Shown here in pieces: positions 21,163-31,970 of a DNA stretch of 64,000 bases (positions are counted from its first letter, which is position 1; every line of letters begins with the position of its first letter). The DNA comes from Phytophthora sp. 'mugwort' (lineage: Eukaryota > Oomycota > Peronosporomycetes > Peronosporales > Peronosporaceae), in assembly GCA_033558025.1 (NCBI GenBank), contig JAUCEF010000017.1, forward strand, positions 4,154,001 to 4,218,000, given 5' to 3'. The notes under the pieces were generated by a model that ran no database searches, was not told where the DNA came from, and saw nothing but the letters and a program-made list of their open reading frames with translations. The position numbers were made by a program, and so were the translations under genes.

Positions 21163-24100
21163 CTACTTGGCAGCGATGGGCTTAACAAGGCCAGCAAATA
21201 CTGATTCAGACTGCGCTAGCAGCGCCGATGGCGAGTCAAACTCCACCACGCGACCCGCGTCCATCACGGCAATCTTGTCGCAGTGCATGATCGTGTTGAT
21301 GCGGTGCGCGATGATAAGCACCGTCTTGTCCTTGAACGTCTCCTTGATGGTCATCTGGATGAGCGCATCCGTGGCCGTGTCCACATTGGCCGTAGCCTCG
21401 TCCAGCACCACCACTTTGCTGTCCTTGAGCAGCGCACGGCCGATACAGATGAGCTGGCGCTGACCCACGGACAGATTATCTCCGCCCTCAGCCACCGCGA
21501 AGTCAAGACCGGCTCCCCAGCGACGCAGACTGTTGGTCATGTGCACCTGCTTGAGCACGGCCCAGATGCGCTCGTCTGAGTGTTCCTGGAACGGGTCGAG
21601 GTTGTCCCGTAGCGGTCCACTGAAGAGCACAGGGTCCTGTGGATAATAGCAAGTCTACGTCGGAGTTCACGCAGGTTAATGGTAGCAATGTCAATGTCGT
21701 CGATGAGCACGCATCCACTTTCGAAGTCGCAGATGCGGAAGAGTGCGACCATGAGTGAAGATTTCCCAGCGCCGGTGCGTCCACAGATGCCCACCTTCTC
21801 ACCAGCGGAGACTTTCATATCGACACCTTTGAGGACAAGCGGTAACTCTGGTCTGTATCTCAGATAGAGATTGTCGAACTGAATAGCTCCTCGAAATGGC
21901 CATGACTGAGCTGCTTTCCCAGTAGTGTGACGTTCAATATCAGGGAGTTCGACGACGCTTTTGCCCGTGTCATCTTCCGTTTGAATCTGACGGAAGAACA
22001 GTAGTCTCTCCACACTTGTCATCGCGTTGTCTGTGCGATCCACGGAGCGCATGACCCACTGCACCATCGACGTCAGCACGAGCGAATACGTAAGGGAAAG
22101 CCCCGACGTGAGCGATCCAACAGACCCGACGGTAGCTACGAGGTAGAGCGAGACAATAAATATGATAGCAACCGACAAAAAATCGAGACGCGTGGCCAAC
22201 CATCGACTTGCAGCCCAGTAAGTCAAGTACAAGTTGGCGTTGATATCCACAATTCGCCGGTTTTGTTTGATAAACTTGTCTTCCATGCGGAAGGCTCGAA
22301 TTGTATCGAGACCGGATAGAGTTTCACTAAAGAGATTGTACACAGGTGTTCGTGTAATACCCTCAAGTCGCTTGATCTCACACGAGGACTTTTTAAAGTA
22401 CTGTCCAATGTAGAGAAACACGAGAAAGATCGGGATATAGGCCACTCCAATCCAGTACGAGGCAAACGACGAGACAACTAGAGCTCCGAAAGCTAATGAC
22501 GCGTTCTGAAAAAACAACTGGTATTCTTGCGGAAGTATCGAGTCCATTTGGTCCAAATCGTTCGAGAAGCGGTTTAAGATCTGGCCCATGGGGGTAACAT
22601 CGAAGTATTGAGTTATTGGTGCACTCAAGACTCGTCGGAAGAGCTCATCGTGCATGGTTTGCGACGATCGAACGCAGGACTCGATAATCATCAGTGCGCG
22701 TCCAAAAGAAAGAACTGAACAAAGCACAAGGAATACGAGATACCACATGCCGAATGTAATGTTGGAGTACGTTGGGTCCACACCCCGGCGAGGCATGTTG
22801 CGCGCCCAATGACCGGGCCACCAGTCGACCACTGTTCGTGCAGCCTGGCCAGCACAATAAGCCATGACAATCACCAAAATGACAACCAAGCCATTGAAGC
22901 CAGTTCCGTCAAAGTACGTTTTGTATACGCGTCCACCAACCTTGCCTTTCACTCGATCTTCGGTTCGAATTAATCGTCCAGCGGTCGTGTCTAGCTTTGT
23001 CTCGGTGTCACGAGCCACCTCTGCTTTCGCAAAATTGTTTTCGCTGTCTTCAGTGCATTTGCCACAATGAATTGGACCCGGTAGCTGTTTCTCTAGGTCA
23101 ACCCCAGCACACCAAACGATTGCTGCAGCAGACTCAGCGCTTGAATTATTCTTGTTGCCACCTTCTACGTCAGCAGCGTGCTCTGCCAAATGCGGGAACT
23201 GTGATAGTGCGTCCTGGTAAGATCCTTGAGAGACGATCACACCGTCCTGTAAAACCACAACCTGGTCGGCTCGTGACAACAAATCGTAGTGGCTGTTCAA
23301 CACCAACACTCGAGTCTGATGACCTGCCAGGTCAACGATGCACTTCTCGAAAATTGCGTGTGCCACGTGCGGATCCACCGCGCTAAGCGGGTCGTCCAAA
23401 ATCAACACGTCCGTTCCCGTTCTGTACATCGCTCGCGCAATTGCCACACGAGCCTTCTGACCGCCGCTCAAGTTGATGCCACGCTCCCCAATCTCCGTCA
23501 AGTCTCCGTTTGGCAAAGCCTTCAGGTCCATTGCCAGTTGCGACGCCTCCAGCACTTGCGCATAGCGTTCAGGGTCGTAATTTTGCTCAAAAAGAATATT
23601 GTCACGGAGCGTTGCGTTGCGGATCCAGGTATCCTGACTGACGTAAGCCACACGTCCACCAATCTCGAGCATGCCGGATATGCGCGGCATTCCGCCGAGA
23701 ATGGCATTAACGAGGCTGGATTTACCTGATCCAACTTTGCCGATAATCATCACGAGTCTACCGCGTTCGATCTCAAGATTCATACCATGAAGCTGGAAGC
23801 CTTGTTTGTCTACACTGTTTGATTCCACGTTTACAACTCCAGTATTATCCGTGTCGGTGTTGGACAAAGCAACGTTGTCAATTTCTTCATCAGCTAGTGT
23901 CATTACGACAATTTCACCCTCAATTTGGTTTGCAGGCCATTCAAAGGATCCGTCTCGGATAGAGATGCAACCCCGACGAAGTGTTGTCATGTCTTCGACT
24001 TCTGTATGAGCTGAAAGAAAAGAAGATTGATTGGACGGAGTGGGTGCTTTCGTTTTACTCGAACTCGGTATCAGCGGTGGCATTGCTGAAACTTCGCTGC

Positions 24101-25295
24101 TGGAGAGGAATGCATCAAGACGAGCGTAGGCGATCTTAGCCTTCGATAGTCCACCAATAGCTAGCGGCAGTTGATTAAGCGCAGCACGACTAATGTTGAC
24201 CATCGCAACAAGCGTGAACGCCTCCACGACGGTGATTGTGTGTCGAATCAGCACATAGACACCCAATGTGGCGCCAGACAGAAACGTCGGCGTGATAAAG
24301 AGCATGACAGTGTTGAGCACCTGGTACGAGTGGAACTGCCGCAGTAAGCTCACCTCTCGCACACGAAGTTTCTCTACCCGTCGGGCTAACGAGTCTTCCC
24401 ACGCGTAAAGCTTAATAACGCGGATGCCTTGCAGTGTCTCCGACGTAACTTTGACACGTTCATCAATAACCTGTAGCAATCTCCTCTGCAAGTCAGCAAT
24501 CCGATCCCCTTGCTGAATAGAAATACCCATAACAGCACTCAACATAATTGCACCAGCAAGTGCAGCGTATAAGTCGAAGAGGAAGCCGATCAGCACGCAA
24601 GAAACGACAAAAGCCAGCGGTCCCACGACGAGCCATGGTCCTTGCACTGTTGCGGTGAACACGCGCTCTGTATCGACACTCATTAGCGTCAAGATCTCTC
24701 CAGTTGTGTATTCCTGTCTCGCCTCACTCGAAAGCCTCAATGCTTTCTCATACACGAGTGACATCGTCAATGAACGCATATTCGTGCCAATACGCGACGC
24801 CACAAAGAAGAGATAGTTTAATGCACACACTGCCGCCAGCGAGCTGCCGGTCATCATGGCTACGAGCCAGTAGCCACTCTCAATGGCGAACCCATTCTCT
24901 TCACCATTCAGGAACTCTAGCAACGCCTTCGTCACGAATGTTTGCAACCCGAGAGAGAGCACATACACCACGCAGGTCATGAAGACGGCCGTGATTGAAG
25001 CTTGGAACGTCTTCATGTACGCCACGAAGACGGGCGACAGCCCGAACGCGTAGTGTCGATGCGGTTCATAAAGTCGTCGGAATTGGTGCTCGAGCGACTC
25101 GCAGGCGTCCGAGGGACAACCTGGCCACATGTCTTCGATCTCTAGAATACGTCGAGAGCCCAGCGAGATTATCGGTTGCATCCATTGTGCCAGTGCAATT
25201 GATGGCAGTGAGGCCTTGGCCAGCGGGTTGGGAAATTGGCTGAACGGAGTTTGCGACGGTGGAGTAGCCACATAGTGGTGGTCGTCGACGGTCAT
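21163..25295 (-). CDS. ABCC/MRP-type ABC transporter, one-base frameshift in NBD2
   Basis: Full ABC exporter with TMD1-NBD1-TMD2-NBD2, expected to move conjugates or drugs across the plasma or vacuolar membrane. It has no TMD0. ATG at 25295; N-terminal block LGSRRILEIEDMWP is typical of MRPs. NBD1: Walker A GKVGSGKSSL (about residue 517), Q-loop YVSQDTW, signature LSGGQKARVAIARA (about 605), Walker B LILDDPLSAVD (Asp instead of Glu, usual in ABCC NBD1). NBD2: Walker A GRTGAGKSS (about 1170), signature LSVGQRQLICIGRALL, Walker B VVVLDEATANVD, H-loop IIAHRINTI, stop at 21163. Around 21641 the frame breaks just before the expected PQDPVLFSG Q-loop; one missing base in a GG run explains it, and the full length with it would be 1377 residues. 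This could be a sequencing error or a young null allele. No introns. Confidence 0.88.
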
Positions 25296-25384
25296 TGCGA
25301 CTTTAAGACGACAATAATTGCTTTGTGGTCAATTAAACAGTGACGGAATGGCATTTTGAATCGACGGAAGTTATCCCCGCAAAC

Positions 25385-25391
25385 CGAAATG
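25385..25391 (-). promoter_or_regulatory. Initiator-like TCATTTC for the ABC transporter
   Basis: On the minus strand TCATTTC matches the oomycete Inr (TCAYTYY) exactly and is followed by a T-rich TTTG. It lies about 90 bp upstream of the ATG at 25295. Placement suggests the transcription start of the ABC transporter. Confidence 0.45.
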
Positions 25392-25643
25392 AAGGCAAAA
25401 CTTGTCACGGTTATCGCCATTTGTAAAATTCACCCAAAATTATTGTCTTATTTAATAAGACAATGATATTTACATTCAGAGATCGTTTTGAGTAGCCACT
25501 TGAAATCGCATTGGTGGCGAGCACTGCTGCGTCCTACGCCTACGTCCAGCGCGTTCCATAGGTGCGTCCCCAGCCGACCACTGCATTCCTCCTCTTCATC
25601 TTCATCGTCTCTCTGCGTTGCAAGCCTGGCCGCGCTATAACGG

Positions 25644-25659
25644 CCTCATCTTCCACTCT
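25644..25659 (+). promoter_or_regulatory. Initiator/flanking element for the exportin-T gene
   Basis: CCTCATCTTCCACTCT fits the oomycete core promoter (about GCTCATTYYNCAWTTT) at 12 of 16 positions. It lies 40 bp upstream of ATG 25699. Since transcription would start about here, the longer open frame reaching up to 25618 without an ATG is probably not translated. Confidence 0.5.
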
Positions 25660-25698
25660 AAAAGCTGCTCTAACGCTTCGCTTTGGCTAGTTTCCATC

Positions 25699-28600
25699 AT
25701 GGCGGACGTGACCGAGTTTGAGCGCGCCGTGCTCATCGTCTTCCAGTACGCGGGTGCCGGTATCGCCGATCAGCAGGCACAGACGCTTAAGCTGCAGGCC
25801 GAGAGCTTCTGCGTCGCTGTTAAGTGCCAGGCGGACGGCTGGCGGGCCGAGTTGCAGCTCTTCGAGCACTCGGAGCACGAGCAGGTTAAGTTCTACGCGC
25901 TCCAGGCATTGCAGGAGGCGCTGGCCAATGGCGTGGCAGACGACGTGGCTGTGGCCGTCCGCGTGGAGCTGATGGCCTGGCTGCAAACCCATGTGACCTA
26001 CGTGGAGAGCAAGGCGCCTTACCTAAAGACCAAACTGGCCGTCGTTATCACTCTGCTCATTAAGAGAGACTATCCGGACCGCTGGCCGACTGCTTTTACC
26101 GAACTATTGGATTTGCTGCCGCAGGGCGCGTCCATTGTGGAGATGTATTTCCGCATTTTGCTGGCCATTAACGAGGAGATCGTGGAGTTCGACGCACAGA
26201 GGACCCAGCAAGAGGCCGCACACAACATGAGGATTAAGGACGCCATGCGTGAAGGGTCGTGTATGCGCGAGAGCTTTGACGCTATTGCGCGTGTGCTGGT
26301 GAACGCAGACGCTAGCGATGTCATGCGTCAGTTAAGTGCTAGGGCGCTCGAGACACTGAAGAGATACATCAGCTGGGTGGATATCGGTCTCGTGGTGAAT
26401 GATACGCTTTGGCCGTTGCTCATGAATCTGCTGCGTGAGAGCGACACGTTCCGCTGCCAAGTGGCCAACTGTGTGTTCGAGGTCATTGACAAGGGTATGA
26501 CGCCGGAGAAGAAATTAGCGATGCTGCAGCAGCTGCAGATTCTTGAAATGCTGGCGGCTCTACCGATTCGTGAGGACGATGAGTTTGCTGAAGAAATTGG
26601 TGAGGTTATTAATGCAGTCGGTTTGGAGCTCGTGACATGCATGGACGCCTTCCGTCACACGAACCGGGCCGACCTGCTTCAAGCCAGCGGTACTACGCTG
26701 TGCCAGCTGATGCCACTTGTTTGGGAACTCTTTGCCCATGAGTCAAAGGACGTATCCGAAGAAGTATTCGAGATTGTAAACGCAATAGGTGGTGCACTGC
26801 TTCGTACGGAGACACAGGCAGTTGGCAAGCCTCAGAGCGAGGTGGAGGTGTTCCGACCGTCAGAGTACATCCCGCAGATCCTGCATGGCATTTATCGACA
26901 GACTCGGTTCCCAGAGGACTCTGACTCGGATGCTGCTGAGTTTGAAGAGTATCGACGCAGTCTCTACACTATTTTCCTCAATATTGTTCGTCAGCGTCCA
27001 CATGACACACTTGCCTTTCTTACGAACCTGGCTCAGAGTCTGCCGGGGCAATTCGCTGAAATCGACCCGCGCGATTTGGAGAGCTTCCTGTCGCTCGTGT
27101 ACCGATTCAAGGAAGGACTTGCGGCCCTAAAGACCGTGGCTGTTCCGTTTCACGAGCCAACAAGCCCCCTTTCTCTCATGGTTGTGCAGATTCATAGCAG
27201 CATGCTTTCAGCGTCCAGCACAGCGGCTCCGTTGCACCCATCCGTGCTGCTTACGTACTATGACTTTGCCGTGCGCTACAGTAAGGTGCTGCAAAACGAA
27301 TCGGCGCTTATTCCGGCGGTACTGGAGATGATGTTCGGCCCACACGGACTAGCCCATCCAGCTGCCCATGTGCGCTCTCGTGTGTGCTACCTCTGTCTGC
27401 GTCTTGTGAAGGCTATCGGCTCCTCGGCCAATCCCCATGCATCCAGTATTCTGACCGCTCTGCAGCCGCGCCTTGCGATTGCGACCGAGTGCGAGGAAGT
27501 TGCTAGCAAGCATAATCCGATCTATCTGGCATACGATGACCAGCTGTACCTGTTCGAGCTGGCTGGTCAGATTATCGCATCGCTCGTCCTCCCTGCACAG
27601 GAGACTGGCATGAATGCAAAGCAGCTCCGATACCGCTATACGATCGCCGTGTTGGACCCACTTGTGCAGGGATTGAATACGACACTAAGTGAACTGGCAA
27701 AGGGTGCACTGACTGACGAAGCGTACGTTACTGAGCACTGCGCTTCTCACCTTAACGCTATCGCTCACGTATTGAAGGCGTTCAAGGGCACAGACTGTAT
27801 AGAGAACCACCAGGAAACGTTTACGCAGGTGCTGACGACGGCAGCGTGCGTGCTTCGGACACTACCCGGAACTCCACGTGTGCGCTCCAAGGTGATTTTC
27901 ACACTCCATCGCTTGACGACTGTGCTGGACCGTGAACACTTTTTGGGCAACGTGCAGGAGACTCTGCAAACGCTAATGCTGGGCTGCGAACAGCCCGAAG
28001 TTGTGGAGATTGTGCAGCTGGTGGACCAACTTATTATCAAGCACAAACAGGCGCTGGGAGGATTCTTGGACAAGACGGTCCTGCCGTTCGTGCAGCATTT
28101 GTGCGCGTTGATGCCGGAACGCAGCGCGGTGACTAACAGTGAGACGAAAGACGCCCCACAGCTCGAGCGTGAAGCCACACAAAAGTATCTATACACATTC
28201 CTGCTGCACCTGGTTACGCACGGCCTGGACGCCGTGCTGATAAGCGCGCAGAACGTCGCGCAGCTGGAAAACATGCTTCGTCTCGTACTCGAGGGCTGTG
28301 CCGAAGTCCAGGACGCCAACATTAACCGCGCGTGCTTCTCAATTGGAAGTATGCTCGTTGAGCGCTGGATTGGCAGCGGGAATTCTCCTTCACCGGCCAG
28401 CGAGGCGTCGGGTGCCGCCACCGCGGCCACGTCGGCTGCTTCCGTGACTCTGCGGGCTGAGCTGCATGCCGAACTGTCCACTGAGGGCAGAGCGCGCTTC
28501 ACCCAAATTGCAGTACAGGACTTCACGCGTGCCATGTTCACCGTGACGAAGTTGCGTCACTTCGATATCGACGACATGCAGACGATGCTGGCTGTCAAGG

Positions 28601-28791
28601 AGATCGTCAACATGCAGGCGGTGCTGCTGGCCTCGCTGGGCGTCGAGTATCTTACCTTCTTACGTGACGTGTTCCTGCCGTCGCTGGGCTGTCCTCCAGA
28701 ACTCGCAGGCCCGTACACGGAACAAGTGGCTACAGGAGACCGCAAGAAGATTCAGGCAGCATACAAGGCGTTGGTGGGTCAGATGAAGTAG
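25699..28791 (+). CDS. XPOT: Exportin-T, tRNA nuclear export receptor
   Basis: 1030-residue, intronless protein of the importin-beta/exportin superfamily. With Ran-GTP it would carry mature tRNA from nucleus to cytoplasm; homologues are yeast Los1 and plant PAUSED. Diagnostic blocks match exportin-T: ILLAINEEIVEFDAQRTQQE (about residue 152), RIKDAMREGSCMRESFDAIA (about 178), LKRYISWVDIGLVVNDTLWP (about 220) and CVFEVIDKGMTPEKKLAMLQ (about 258). The rest is HEAT-like helices. The length is close to human XPOT (about 960) with an Ala/Ser-rich insert near residue 900 (SPASEASGAATAATSAAS). ATG 25699 (ATCATGGCG) is chosen over the upstream non-ATG extension because of the initiator site at 25644. 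The gene is head to head with the ABC transporter. High GC third positions and an unbroken frame contrast with the surrounding repeats. Confidence 0.93.
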   Translation: MADVTEFERAVLIVFQYAGAGIADQQAQTLKLQAESFCVAVKCQADGWRAELQLFEHSEHEQVKFYALQALQEALANGVADDVAVAVRVELMAWLQTHVTYVESKAPYLKTKLAVVITLLIKRDYPDRWPTAFTELLDLLPQGASIVEMYFRILLAINEEIVEFDAQRTQQEAAHNMRIKDAMREGSCMRESFDAIARVLVNADASDVMRQLSARALETLKRYISWVDIGLVVNDTLWPLLMNLLRESDTFRCQVANCVFEVIDKGMTPEKKLAMLQQLQILEMLAALPIREDDEFAEEIGEVINAVGLELVTCMDAFRHTNRADLLQASGTTLCQLMPLVWELFAHESKDVSEEVFEIVNAIGGALLRTETQAVGKPQSEVEVFRPSEYIPQILHGIYRQTRFPEDSDSDAAEFEEYRRSLYTIFLNIVRQRPHDTLAFLTNLAQSLPGQFAEIDPRDLESFLSLVYRFKEGLAALKTVAVPFHEPTSPLSLMVVQIHSSMLSASSTAAPLHPSVLLTYYDFAVRYSKVLQNESALIPAVLEMMFGPHGLAHPAAHVRSRVCYLCLRLVKAIGSSANPHASSILTALQPRLAIATECEEVASKHNPIYLAYDDQLYLFELAGQIIASLVLPAQETGMNAKQLRYRYTIAVLDPLVQGLNTTLSELAKGALTDEAYVTEHCASHLNAIAHVLKAFKGTDCIENHQETFTQVLTTAACVLRTLPGTPRVRSKVIFTLHRLTTVLDREHFLGNVQETLQTLMLGCEQPEVVEIVQLVDQLIIKHKQALGGFLDKTVLPFVQHLCALMPERSAVTNSETKDAPQLEREATQKYLYTFLLHLVTHGLDAVLISAQNVAQLENMLRLVLEGCAEVQDANINRACFSIGSMLVERWIGSGNSPSPASEASGAATAATSAASVTLRAELHAELSTEGRARFTQIAVQDFTRAMFTVTKLRHFDIDDMQTMLAVKEIVNMQAVLLASLGVEYLTFLRDVFLPSLGCPPELAGPYTEQVATGDRKKIQAAYKALVGQMK

Positions 28792-29189
28792 GAGGACACT
28801 TTACAGTAATGCTTTGGAGAAATTTGAGTAGGCAATAGGAATGGAGGACCCGAGCAACGAACCGCCCGAAAGGAAATAGAGACCCCGTCCCCAGCAATGC
28901 TTTGTCTTCTCGATGTCATGCGTTCATAAAAAGATGACCGTCGCAAGCAGGGCAGATGAAAAATAAATGGTGCCGCCATAATTGCAATAAAGTTGGACCA
29001 ATAATTTATTGTGCTAAAAGTAACTGATAGCTAACAGTTACTTATTGGCTACACGAAAATGACTTTAAACTGTATTAGCTAATGTGAGCCAGTCTATAGA
29101 GATGGTTGGTTTGCGAGAGCAGCCAGGACCAAGCTTCTGCCTCTAGTTTCATTTCTAAACTTACCTGAAGCCCAACACCAGCTCTGAAG
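28792..29189. other. 3' flank of exportin-T, no gene recognised
   Basis: Contains the presumed 3' UTR and then AT-rich DNA up to the hAT start. AATAAA-like words occur near 28961 and 28985, a likely zone for polyadenylation. Nothing else was recognised. Confidence 0.5.
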
Positions 29190-29542
29190 ATGCTCGCCGC
29201 TCCCCGCCGATCTCGCCCCACCACTTTCACCAACAGGCAGGTGGCGAACTTTTTCTTCCGCCTGTGACGCGATCTGTAGGACGAGGTCATATTTGAATAC
29301 TTTCGCTGTACGTGCGGCGCGGTCCGGAATCGCGCCACCGGCACGGGGTACACGAACCTGATGCAGCATATCAGGCGTGAGCACCCAGCGTTTGCCGAAG
29401 AAATGCTGGCAGCAACGCCCGGGGAGACCGGGTCTGTTGTTCAATACGTCCGTTACTCCGCCCAGAATACATTCGGCTGGCTGGAGTTGCTGACCAAGTG
29501 CAACCTACCTCTCATTTTCTGCGAGAGCAAGCTCGTTCAGCG
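29190..29542 (+). pseudogene. hAT transposase A, exon 1 (BED-type finger)
   Basis: From ATG 29190 the frame reads TTFTNRQVANFFFRL, then TGA (29265) and TAG (29277), then DEVIFEYFRCTCGAVRNRAT and GTGYTNLMQHIRREHP. The C-x-C...H-x4-H arrangement is a BED zinc finger as in hAT transposases. The exon ends in LPLIFCESKLVQ plus CG, followed by GTAAGT. The reading frame resumes precisely at 36939 across a 7.4-kb gap that contains a Gypsy element. Two nonsense codons make it non-functional. Confidence 0.75.
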
Positions 29543-29620
29543 GTAAGTTTTCAGTTGAATATCTACACTAGCCGAGCTCCGCCCGCTTTGTGGGCGGTGT
29601 GTGTTTGTTGGGTCTCAACC

Positions 29621-30150
29621 TGTAATGATGTGGGGCGGAGGAGAAGGAGTTGTCGAGTAGGAAGGAAATTTGGAAGTGATTCATTTTGGGCGGTCCTTAG
29701 TTCACTAGCGCTATATCTAAGCCGCCATGGAAGCTCTTGTGTGTCCTTTGTGCCACGCTGGATATTCTCCGCACGGTGACCAACCATTCCTCTACATCAC
29801 ATGCAAACCTACACGTCACACTCTATTGACTATCTGATTGGCTGGAGACTCTGGGACATTCTCTGGTTTCGTCATCATGATAATGATTGCGTGTACCATG
29901 AGTGTAGTTCACATACGTGATCCTTGGAAGATGTCGTGGTGTCGCGCGGCGCCTCCTTATGTGCAATTTATGCAAACTATGCAAAATAAAATGTGTTATC
30001 GATGGGACTCGAACCCGTGACCTTTGCCTTGGACGATAGAAACTTTACGTCTGCACCAGACTGTGCGTATATCGAATGTGTCGGGACCAAAAGTTTTACC
30101 CATACGTAACCGATGTAAAATGTGTCGTAATTGCAAACCACATCCTTACA
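29621..30150 (-). repeat. Gypsy 3' LTR
   Basis: 530 bp bounded by TGTAATGATG and CATCCTTACA on the plus strand, preceded by target duplication CAACC. It contains a B-box-like GGTTCGAGTCC on the minus strand (30005-30015). The stop codon of the chromodomain frame (30146-30148) lies just inside the LTR. The purine tract next to it (minus strand GGAGGA) is short. Confidence 0.92.
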
Positions 30151-31970
30151 TCCTCCGGCGAGTGACTTCGAGTCGAAGCTTGTGGAACTCTTCGACGAGA
30201 ACCTTCCAGTGGGAGACGTGGTTGATGTCGCTTTTATATTCCCATGTTGCCTTGTGGTCTGGGTATCCGTTCCACTTGACCAACCATTGTTTCATGCGGT
30301 TCACGATTCGGTGTTTAAGAAGTTTTTCGACGAAATACATTTTTTCACCGGTGTTCTCGTCCACGACGACCGGCGATGTTTTGGGTATTGGTCGGCTCTT
30401 GAACCGCTCGTGATCTTGGACAAAATGTGCTAAAATATCCACATTAAATGTGGGGTTCATTCTCTGCATGGTTTTTTGCGGGTAATTGGAGTTTTGCGAC
30501 GTTTTCCCCGATCATTATGACGATTTTGAATGGACCGATCTTCCTTGCTGCAAGTTTTGCACGTTTAACTTCCATGTCCTGTGCTGCGTGTCGAAGGGGA
30601 AGACGGCGAGTGTCGAGCATCACCAACTCGCCCACTTTGAACGCAACGTCATTGCGCTTTTGGTCATAATAGCGTTTTTGTGACTCTTGTGCGTGCTTTA
30701 AATGCACTCTTGCTTGTTCGACGAGCTTCTGCCGATCTTCGTGGAATGTTTTCGCGAATTCGACAATGTCGAGTTCGGGGTTGTTAGCGCTCGTAGCTAG
30801 CGCTGTTGGGAGTCCGATAGGTAGTCGCTCTTTGCGTCCCGTGTCGATTTCGAACGGCGACAGTCCCGTTGAGGCACTAGTTAGAGTTGCGTGTGCATAC
30901 TCTGTCGTTGGTAATTTTTCTGACCAATCCTGGCCATGATACGAAGTCATACAACGAAGTGCGTCTTCCAGAACGAGATTCTGTCTCTCTGTCTGGCCGT
31001 CAGCCTGAGCTCGGTGCGCGGTTGTCATGTTCAATTTGATGCCCATAATTTTAGCGAGCGAACGCCAAAATTTCGATGTAAATTTCGGGTCTCGATCGCT
31101 GATGATGACTGCGGGTATTCCATGGTGTCGCACGACATTGTCGAAAAAGATGTGGGCAGTTTTCTCTGCGTCGTCCGTTGTATTCACTGCGATGTACTTG
31201 AGACGTTTTGAGAGTTTGTCGACGACTGTTAGGATCGCATCAAATCCGTTGGATTCCGGTAAGCCGGTGATGAAGTTCATTGACACCACTTCCCAACATT
31301 CTTTGAGGATTGGAATAGGAACGAGTTTCCCATTTTTCTTGGCGTTGCTGTGTTTCCATCTTGCACATGTTTCGCAACTTGTGACATAGTCGTAGATGTC
31401 TTTCTCCATGTTTTTCCAGTAGTACCATTGTGCAACCCGAAGGAATGTGCGCCGAACTCCGGGATGTGCTGCAATGGCTGCGTCGTGCAAACCCGAGATG
31501 ATATTTGTGCGAAGTTGGTAGTCGTTCGGCACACAAAGTCGCAATGTCTTGTTTTGCGTGTGTAAATATACTAGCTCGTCGATTATCTCGAATGTGTTGG
31601 AGTTGATGCCTTCTTTGATGTCCTTGTCGCTTTTGTAACCTTGCACAAACATTTTTTGAACGGAAGGTGCGAGTGTCATAAAGCTGTGTGACACAGTCAT
31701 GGCGGAGGAAATTTGAGACAAAGACGCTCCCCCGACAATTTGCTTCGCCGTGGGTGTGGCACGAAAGCTTTCTTTATACGCAATTGCATGCGTCCTGCAT
31801 TGATCCGAGCAACGATGGAACTGGATAGAGCTGACGTCGGTGGGTTGTCGCGATAATGCGTCTGCAACCGCATTCAAACTTCCGCTAACATGATGGATCT
31901 GGAAGTTGAACTGCGCGAAAAATGTCAAATAGCGTGCTAACTTGGAAGACACTTTAGGATGGTGCAACAA
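30146..31970 (-). pseudogene. Gypsy integrase with chromodomain
   Basis: Follows the RNase H part in the same frame after a TGA. The N-terminal part completes RNase H (HHVSGSLNAVADALSRQP). Then come the zinc-binding H-H-C-C region (CETCARWKHSNAKKNGKL) and the catalytic core with Asp in WEVVSMNFITGLPESNGFDA/ILTVVDKLSK, Asp in VIISDRDPKFTS and Glu in ADGQTERQNLVLEDALR. A frameshift at the T6 run 30472-30477 separates the end of this frame from the chromodomain frame (MYFVEKLLKHRIVNRMKQWL, then VKWNGYPDHKATWE), which ends at 30146. The chromodomain would guide integration to particular chromatin. Confidence 0.85.

Noticed and set aside
25618..25698. Upstream extension of exportin-T by 27 codons
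   Set aside because: It would begin at TTG, and the initiator site at 25644 lies inside it. The ATG at 25699 has good context and a plausible N-terminus.
27765..28541. 258-residue minus-strand frame within exportin-T
   Set aside because: Antisense shadow of a GC-rich coding region; Ser/Arg/Thr-rich composition, no domain.
30000..30075. Possible complete tRNA gene in the Gypsy LTR (minus strand)
   Set aside because: Only a T-arm-like segment is convincing. I could not form the acceptor or anticodon stems, so it is reported as a B-box-like motif only.
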